Part shown: positions 55,171 to 64,000 of the stretch, in pieces
Layout of the letters: each line of letters opens with the position of its first letter
Numbering within the stretch: the stretch's first letter is position 1
Assembly: GCA_964552235.1 (NCBI GenBank)
Contig: CAZKGO010000013.1
Span: forward strand, 10,699-74,698
From: CAVTHK01 sp964552235
GTDB lineage: Bacteria; Spirochaetota; Spirochaetia; SZUA-6; CAVTHK01
Direction of reading: 5' to 3'
DNA length: 64,000 nt
The notes under the pieces: model-generated
Told to the model about the DNA's origin: nothing
Database searches by the model: none
The model's input: only the letters and a program-made list of their open reading frames with translations
Position numbers and translations under genes: made by a program

Positions 55171-56190
55171 CTACCTCCCGGCCATGGTCAGCGCCATGAT
55201 CGCCTTGGCCGTGTGCAGGCGGTTCTCGGCCTCGTCGTAGACGATCGAGATGGCGGGATCGTCGATCACGTCGTCGGTCACCTCGCGGCCGCGGTCTGCG
55301 GGCAGGGCGTGCATCATCCGCACGCCGGCCGCAGCCAGCCCCGCGCGCCGCCGGTCGAAGATCCAATCGCGGTGCTTCTCGAGAGCAGCGGCCATGTCCG
55401 CCTTGGCCTTGTCCTCGTTGGCGAGGTACTCGGCGGGTCCGTAGGCGCCGAAGCCCCCCCAGTTCTTCGGAATGACCACCTGCGCGCCCCGCACGGCCTC
55501 GTCCATGTCCTGCACGAACCTGAGGGCTCCGCCTCCCTCGGCTGCGTTCCTATTGGCCGCCTCGACCACGTCCCGGCTCAGGGGGAACTCCGGCGGGTTG
55601 GCCACGGTCACGTCCATCCCGTAGCGCGGGAACAGCAGGATCTGCTCCTGGGGCACGGACAGAGGCTTGGCGTGGCTCCTGGCATAGGCCCACGATACCG
55701 TGACCTTGAGACCGCGCAGGTCGCGGCCGAAGTGCTCGAACAGAGTCATCAGGTCCGCCAGGCCCTGGAACGGGTGGTAGATGTCGTCCTGCAGCGACAT
55801 GACCGGGGCGACGGCGTGGCGCGCGAGCTCCCGCAGATAGGCGTTGCCGATGCCGTAGAAGCAGTTGCGGCAGGCGATGCCGTGCCCCATTCGGGAGAGG
55901 ATGATCGCCGTGTCCTTGGCCGACTCGCCGTGGGAGAGCTGCATCTTGTCGGGCGTGAGGTCGTGGGCGTGCCCGCCGAGCTGGGTCATCCCCGCCTCCA
56001 TCGAGTTGCGCGTCCTGGTGCTCTGCTCGAAGAAGATCATGAAGAGCGTCTTGTCGGCCAGCAGCCTGTGGGGCTCGCCGAGGGCGAAGCGACGCTTGAG
56101 GTCGAAGGCGGTCTCGAAGACCGCGTCGAGCTCCCTCCGGTTCCAGTCCTGCGTGCTGATGAAGTGTTTGCCGTTCAGGGCCCTGCTCAT
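55171..56190 (-). CDS. ygeW: Knotted carbamoyltransferase YgeW
   Basis: 339 residues. Transcarbamylase motif FFEQSTRTRNSMEAG binds carbamoyl phosphate; MHALPADRGREVTDDVID replaces the HCLP loop of ornithine carbamoyltransferase with HALP. The true amino substrate is unproven; in purine catabolism it would run in reverse, releasing carbamoyl phosphate for ATP formation. ATG at 56188-56190 with AGGAGGAGG. Confidence 0.9.
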   Translation of the reverse strand: MSRALNGKHFISTQDWNRRELDAVFETAFDLKRRFALGEPHRLLADKTLFMIFFEQSTRTRNSMEAGMTQLGGHAHDLTPDKMQLSHGESAKDTAIILSRMGHGIACRNCFYGIGNAYLRELARHAVAPVMSLQDDIYHPFQGLADLMTLFEHFGRDLRGLKVTVSWAYARSHAKPLSVPQEQILLFPRYGMDVTVANPPEFPLSRDVVEAANRNAAEGGGALRFVQDMDEAVRGAQVVIPKNWGGFGAYGPAEYLANEDKAKADMAAALEKHRDWIFDRRRAGLAAAGVRMMHALPADRGREVTDDVIDDPAISIVYDEAENRLHTAKAIMALTMAGR

Positions 56191-56229
56191 GCCCGCCTCC
56201 TCCTATGACCTGGACGTCCCCGTCCAGGC

Positions 56230-57456
56230 TCAACCGCCGGCCGCGAACGCCCAGGCCAGGGTCGCGTAGAACGCCGAAGCCCGCACCAAGTGGTCCACAG
56301 GCACGCGCTCGTCCGGCGCGTGGGCCTGCACTTCGTCACCCGGTCCGAAGCCGATGGTCGGGATGCCGTGCATCCCGTTGATGGTCACCCCGTTGGTGGA
56401 AAAGGTCCACTTGCCGATGCGCGGCTGCTGCCCGAAGAGCGCCCTGTAGGCGGCGGCGCCCGCGGCCACGGCCGGATGATCGGCGTCCAGCAGCCAGGTG
56501 GGGTAGTACTTCTCCATCCCGTAGGAGAGCCCGGTGTGGGAGCGGGCCTCGTAGCGCAGCACCTCGGCCCTGCCGCCCAACGGCCCCACGATCGCCTCGA
56601 TTTCGGCCAGCGCGCTGTCGCGGGTCTCGCCCGCGGTCAGCCTGCGGTCGAGGTGAATGCGGGCGTAGTCCGCGACGGCGCACAGAGAGGGGCTCCCGGA
56701 GACGAACTGGGAGATCGTCACGCTGCCCTTGCCGAGAAAGGGATCGCAGCGCAGCCGCTCGTTGAGCTGCTCGACCGCGAGGCAGGCGCGGGAGGCGGGG
56801 TAGATCGCGTTGCGCCCCCGCTCGGGCGCCGAGCCGTGGGCGGAAAGCCCCAGGAATGCCGCCTCGATCTCCATGCGGCCGCGATGGCCGCGATAGAGCC
56901 CCAGGTTCGTCGGCTCCGTGCTCACGACCAGATCCGGCCGCAGACCCCGCTCCTCGATCAGGTACTTCCAGCACAGGCCGTCGCAATCCTCTTCCATCAC
57001 GGTGGCTGTCGCGTAGAGGGTGAGGTTCTGCGGGACGCCGATCGCGCGCAGGATGCGCCCACCCGCGATGAGAGACGCCAGCCCGCCCTTCTGGTCGACG
57101 GAGCCTCGGCCCAGGACCCAGCCGTCGCGGATCTGGCCGCAGAACGGATCGAAGCTCCAGTTCGCGCGCTCGCCCACGTCGACGGTGTCGATGTGGCCGT
57201 CGAGGGCGAGGACGCGGGGTCCGCTTCCGATGCGGCCCACGAGGTTGCCGAGCGGGTCGACCTCGATCGAGTCGAAGCCGGCCTGCTCCATCTGCCTGCG
57301 CGCGACCTCGACGGCAGCCGCCTCCCGGCAGCTCATCGAGGGAACCTTCACCAGCTCGGCCAGGGCCGCGGCGGTCTCACCACCCCAGCGCCCGGCCAGC
57401 TCGCGGGCCGAGCGCGCCTGGCGCGCCAGCGTTGTCGCAGAGGAAGCCACCTTCAC
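56230..57456 (-). CDS. ygeY: M20-family hydrolase YgeY
   Basis: 408 residues, like E. coli YgeY. Zinc-peptidase motifs LDGHIDTVDVG, GRGSVDQKGGLASL, TVMEEDCDGLCW and STEPTNLGLYRGHRG, and the dimerisation lid between. Family members cut amide bonds of N-acyl or ureido amino acids. GTG at 57454-57456 overlaps the pseudogene stop (GTGA) and has AAGGGAGA before it. Confidence 0.88.
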   Translation of the reverse strand: MKVASSATTLARQARSARELAGRWGGETAAALAELVKVPSMSCREAAAVEVARRQMEQAGFDSIEVDPLGNLVGRIGSGPRVLALDGHIDTVDVGERANWSFDPFCGQIRDGWVLGRGSVDQKGGLASLIAGGRILRAIGVPQNLTLYATATVMEEDCDGLCWKYLIEERGLRPDLVVSTEPTNLGLYRGHRGRMEIEAAFLGLSAHGSAPERGRNAIYPASRACLAVEQLNERLRCDPFLGKGSVTISQFVSGSPSLCAVADYARIHLDRRLTAGETRDSALAEIEAIVGPLGGRAEVLRYEARSHTGLSYGMEKYYPTWLLDADHPAVAAGAAAYRALFGQQPRIGKWTFSTNGVTINGMHGIPTIGFGPGDEVQAHAPDERVPVDHLVRASAFYATLAWAFAAGG

Positions 57457-59044
57457 TCTCCCTTCCCACCGCCGTCGAGGGCCATCGGCACCTTTTCGGG
57501 GGTCAGCGGCGCGTCGAAGGCCGGGGCGGCCTCGGGCCGGCAGGCGGCCATAGCATCGGCGGCGGCGAACCGGGCCGCGATCCCGTACCTGAACGGCGGC
57601 TCGCCAACCGCCTTGGAGCCGCCCACGGCGTGCGGGTTGGAGGCGTCCTCCACAAGGCGGACCTCGATCTCTGGGGCGGACTTGAGATCCGGCACCTTGT
57701 AGGTGCTCGTCGAGTCCGTGAGCAGCCGCCCCCCCTCGTCGAAGAGCAGCTCCTTTAGCGTCATCCAGCCGACGCTCTGGACGATCCGCTCTTCGACCTG
57801 CGCCACGTCGACGTCGGGGGCCAGGGCGCGGGCCGTAACGGCCTCGATGCGCCCGCTGATCGCGCGGCAGGCCGCCTCGACCGCCTTGCCGTTGAGGTCC
57901 GAGCCGGTGCTGGCCGCCGCCGCCGAGGTGTCGGCGACACGCGTGGTGCTGGTGGGCTCCAGGCGCACGCGGGAGGCCTCGATCCCCAGGGCGGCCGCCG
58001 CGATCCGGCGCAGCTTCTCGTTGACGCCCTGCCCCATCTCGGCGGCGCCGGTGCTCACTCCCACGCTGCCGTCGGTATAGACGTGCACCAGGGCCCGGCC
58101 CTGGTGCAGCACGACATTGGCAAAGGAGATGCCGAAGCAGACGAGCATGACGGCCGAGCCCTTCGTCGTCAATCGATGGGTCCGGTTGTGCTCCCTGTGC
58201 CGGGCGGCCGCCTCGGCTAAGCCGTAGGCGCGGTCGGCTTGGTCCCAGCATCGGCGAGCGCGGCAGCGGTCCGCGCGCTGGCCGTAGGGGAACTCGTCGT
58301 TCTCGGACAGGAGGTTCAGCCGCTGGATCTCCCGCTGATCGCGGCCGAGAGCGTGCGCGGCGTGAGCCGGCGCCGCTTCGATCACGAGCATCGCCAGGGG
58401 TCCGCCGAAGCCGCGGAACGCCGTAAAGGGCACCAGGTTGGTGCGGCAGCTCGCAGCGGTGATGCGCGCGTTGGGCACGCAGTAGGAGCCCGTGGCGTGA
58501 AACAGCGGGCGCTCGAGGATGGCGGGGCTGAGGTCCGCGCAGGCGCCGGCGTTCTGGTAGAGCATCACCTCGCAGGCGAGGATGCGGCCGTCGGAGGCGA
58601 GCCCGATGCGGTAGCCGGCCCAGTACGGGCGGCGCTTTCCCGTCATCAGCATGTCCTCGTGGCGCCGAAGCACCAGCTTGGCCGGCCGGCCCGTGCGGGC
58701 GGCGGCGAGGCCATGGCCGCCTGCGTCTCCAGGTAGAAGTGCCCCTGGCCGCCTGATTCCGCGCGGCCCTCGGCCACCACGGCGCACTGCCGCCAGGCGG
58801 CTGCCACGTCGCCGAGCACGAGCGTCCGCGGCGCCTCGATCAGATGGCCGAGCCGCCACGCCTCGCGCGCGTCGAAGACCGCACTCAGCGGGGCGGTCTC
58901 GACGCCGGCGTCCAGGTGCAGGATCCGCCCGTGAGCCGCGCTCGAGGCGAGGACCGCCGCGTGGAGCAGCCCCTCGGGCTCGGGCAAATCGACGACGAAC
59001 AGCGACTCGCCGCGGACGTGGGCCTCGTGATCCGCTGCGCTCAT
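57453..59044 (-). pseudogene. Xanthine dehydrogenase Mo subunit, internally deleted
   Basis: The 5' part (ATG 59042-59044) reads SLFVVDLPEPEGLLHAAVLA, then jumps at FDAREAWRLGHLIEAPRTL, having lost about 40-50 residues usually found before that point. It continues to GHFYLETQAAM near 58715, where the frame shifts to GRPAKLVLRRHEDMLMTGKR, missing the next 60-70 residues including the GGxFGGKE cofactor loop. The rest of the molybdenum domain, down to SKAVGEPPFRYG, is open to 57453. Residual motifs TGAAEMGQGVNEKLRR and TAFRGFGGP are good. Deletions and frameshift make a functional enzyme unlikely. Confidence 0.8.
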
Positions 59045-59652
59045 CGGCTCGCCTCCAGCAGCGCCTCCGCGTCCACGCTCTGCGGAAACAGCGCCGAGAG
59101 CCCGGCGATGAGCAGGTTGCGCAGCAGCAGCCGCTTGTACGCCGCGCTGCCGCGCACGTTGCTGATCGGCGTGATCGCCGCCAGCGCGAGGCCGATGGCT
59201 TCGCGCGCCCCGGCGGCGTCCACGGCGCCTCCCGACAGCAGGCGCGAAGCAGCCTCGAGGTGCAGCGGGATCGGCGCCACTCCGCCTGCGGCCAGGCCGA
59301 CCGACTCGCCGTCCGGGCAGAGCGCCAGGTTGACGCTCGCGATGTCGAGCACCCGGCACCGCGACACCGTCTCGAAGTGCAGGCTCGCCTCGCGTAGGCG
59401 GATCGAGATCGACTGGACCGCTTCGCCGGGGCCGAGGTCCACGTTGCGGTACGCGAGAAAGAACCTGCGCAGGGGCAGCCGCCGCCTCCGCCCGGCGGAG
59501 GCGATGGTCAGGCGCGCGTCCAGGGCCAGCAGGATGACGTTCAGGTCTCCGATGGGGGAGGCGTTGACGAGGTAGTCGAGCAGGCGTGTTCCCTGCGGGA
59601 GGGTGGCGTCGACTTCGGCGCCGTCGAGAAGGAATCGCACCGGGCCGCTCAC
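59041..59652 (-). pseudogene. Fused [2Fe-2S]/FAD XDH small subunit, internally deleted
   Basis: 203 residues against about 450-500 for XdhA. Residues 1-28 (VRFLLDGAEVDATLPQG) are the start of the [2Fe-2S] domain; from VNASPIGDLNVILLALDA it jumps in frame to the C-terminal half of the FAD domain (VGLAAGGVAPIPLHLEAA). All Cys ligands and the first FAD loop are gone, so neither cofactor can bind normally. GTG at 59650-59652; stop overlaps the Mo-subunit ATG (ATGA), as in an intact operon. Confidence 0.75.
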
Positions 59653-59880
59653 GGTCTCACCTCGCGCTCCCCCCTGCTATTCTCGCACCCACCTGCGCCC
59701 GTGACAAGCTCGCGGCTGCGCGGCTGCCCGCCTCACCGGGCGCAGGCGGCCGGAGCCGCGGCCAAGAGCCTGCCGGGCTCGCGTCGGCTGGCTGCGCCAT
59801 GCGCCGCCGCCTCGCGCCCGTCGACGCGACGCCCGCCGCCTCCTGCGCTACCATCAGTAGCGAAGGGGAGCCGCGGCTGT

Positions 59881-60639
59881 ATGTCCGTCAGGGAGCATCG
59901 AACGGTCAAGAAGGCGGCGACTGCGATCGCGGTCGTGCTGGTGGCTCTGCCGCTGGCCGGTTCCCCGCACGAGGCGCCTGGCGGCGGCGGCGATCGGGAT
60001 CAACCTCTCATGTTCTGCGGCTACCCGTGGACCATCAAGGCCTCGGCCCGACCCTCGGCTCCGGGACCGAACCTCTGGTCCCGCTCGCCCGCCAACGTCT
60101 GGGTCGACAGCCCCGGTCTCCACTTGAGGATCACGCTCCAGAACGGCAGGGGAATATGCTCGGAGGTGATCCTCGACCGGTCCCTGGGCTACGGCGAGTA
60201 CACCTTCCAGATCGCGTCGCGGGTCGACGACCTGGACGGCAGCACCGTCGCGGCGCCCTTCCTCTACGAGAGCAATTCGCGGGAAATTGATATCGAGTTC
60301 GCCGGCGACGCGATGATCGAGGGAGGGGTCAACGCCCAGTATGTCGTTCAGCCGTACACCCGCAGCGGAAACGTGAAACGCTTCACAATGCCGCCGGCGG
60401 CGCAGTCGACTCATCGCATCGACTGGCGGCCTGATCGGGTGGAGTTTTCGAGCTGGGAAGGATTCGGACCGCCGCCGGCGGCCGATTCGGGATTCATCGA
60501 ACGCTGGATCTACGCCGGCCCGGACAATCCTCCTGCAGGAAACGAGCGCCTGCACATCAACATCTGGCTGTTCCGCGGGGCGACGCCGGCGCGGGCCGAC
60601 GAGCTGGTGATTCGCTGTTTCACCTTCGCCCCGCTGTGA
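59881..60639 (+). CDS. Exported GH16-like beta-glucanase/lectin protein
   Basis: 252 residues: signal peptide (VKKAATAIAVVLVALPLAG), then a beta-jelly-roll with SREIDIEFAGD, which fits the GH16 catalytic ExDxxE, and RIDWRPDRVEFSSWEGFG. WIYAGPDNPPAGNERLHINI matches the common C-terminal region. Would hydrolyse beta-glucans outside the cell. ATG at 59881 has AAGGGGAG ten bases upstream. It is transcribed towards the rRNA operon, which lies on the other strand. Isolated, no polysaccharide locus nearby. Confidence 0.7.
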   Translation: MSVREHRTVKKAATAIAVVLVALPLAGSPHEAPGGGGDRDQPLMFCGYPWTIKASARPSAPGPNLWSRSPANVWVDSPGLHLRITLQNGRGICSEVILDRSLGYGEYTFQIASRVDDLDGSTVAAPFLYESNSREIDIEFAGDAMIEGGVNAQYVVQPYTRSGNVKRFTMPPAAQSTHRIDWRPDRVEFSSWEGFGPPPAADSGFIERWIYAGPDNPPAGNERLHINIWLFRGATPARADELVIRCFTFAPL

Positions 60640-60674
60640 GCCTGCCCTCGCGCGGCTTCGGGCGGACAAAAAAA

Positions 60675-60790
<116 letters not shown>

Positions 60791-60916
60791 CATCAGTTGC
60801 GGTGTCTATGGGTCCTGCCCCGCGGGGGGGGCAGGCAGGACGGTGCTGGAAGGGCCCGCCTGCTGATTTTGGCAGCGGGCGGGGTGCCGCATGAGTGCGG
60901 GACGACGAAAGATAAT

Positions 60917-63912
<2,996 letters not shown>

Positions 63913-63987
63913 ATTAACTCTCGTCCCCTTCCCTGATCGGCAGCACCAAAGCACCCCCAAAAAGGCACCTCAGCACCACCTCGCACC

Positions 63988-64000
63988 TGTCAAAGAACAA
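63988..64000 (-). promoter_or_regulatory. boxA-like antitermination element in rRNA spacer
   Basis: Minus-strand TTGTTCTTTGACA at the window edge resembles the boxA element that recruits Nus factors in the 16S-23S spacer. The 16S gene would lie to the right, outside the window. Confidence 0.5.

Noticed and set aside
60791..60916. tRNA in the 23S-5S spacer
   Set aside because: No cloverleaf or T-arm motif could be folded; it is a plain spacer.

Overview
The window comes from a GC-rich bacterial chromosome (roughly two-thirds G+C by eye). Gene content points to a spirochaete (phylum Spirochaetota): a RarA ATPase carrying a long C-terminal extension, a nucleoside kinase fused to threonyl-tRNA-synthetase-like domains, SpoVG next to ribosomal protein L25, an HD-GYP-like and a PilZ-like c-di-GMP gene pair, several lipoproteins, and an anaerobic metabolism built on pyruvate:ferredoxin oxidoreductase and a YgeW-type purine-degradation cluster. 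The assignment is inference, since no 16S gene lies in the window; the 23S gene at the right end would settle it.

Layout. 1-1005: two plus-strand genes (partial lipoprotein, small membrane protein). 1080-1107: a 28-bp dif-like XerC/XerD site in the gap where the plus-strand genes meet the long minus-strand remainder. 1269-8401: envelope and signalling genes (SPOR protein, LapA-like protein, PDZ/histidine-kinase protein), a thioesterase, elongator tRNA-Met and rarA. 8402-9430: a decayed transposase. 9428-14872: lytic transglycosylase, parC/parE, a ThiS/Mut7-C protein and initiator tRNA-fMet. 15030-15620: a decayed short-chain dehydrogenase. 15892-21899: a membrane protein, a degenerate HD-GYP protein, the nucleoside kinase, a Cys-cluster protein, a lipoprotein and a PilZ-like protein. 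21974-24878: rex-serC-serA. 24999-33243: spoVG, tRNA-Gln, rplY, pth, tilS, ftsH, a TPR/calcium-loop protein and an HtrA-like lipoprotein in one co-directional run. 33518-38089: an extremely acidic protein, then rplU-rpmA-obgE-nadD-yqeK-LCP-rsfS. 38435-44135: nifJ and nadE. 44145-59652: a purine-catabolism operon. 59881-60639: a GH16-like protein. 60675-64000: 5S and 23S rRNA on the minus strand.

The purine operon is read right to left: ruined xdhA-like, ruined xdhB-like, ygeY, ygeW, ygfK, ygeX, xdhD-type fused xanthine dehydrogenase, ssnA, an uncharacterised 489-residue PLP enzyme, hydA. Nearly every junction is a 1-4 base stop/start overlap. The first two genes have lost large internal segments, while the fused Se-type dehydrogenase further down appears intact, so hydroxylase activity may now rest on that single enzyme.

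Three features recur. Start-stop overlaps of the GTGA, ATGA or TGATG type are very frequent. Pseudogenes (transposase, dehydrogenase, two xdh genes) decay mainly by internal deletion and frameshift. Almost all genes right of the dif-like site point towards it, as expected for a replication terminus at the left edge of the window. No CRISPR array, prophage or intact insertion sequence was seen.
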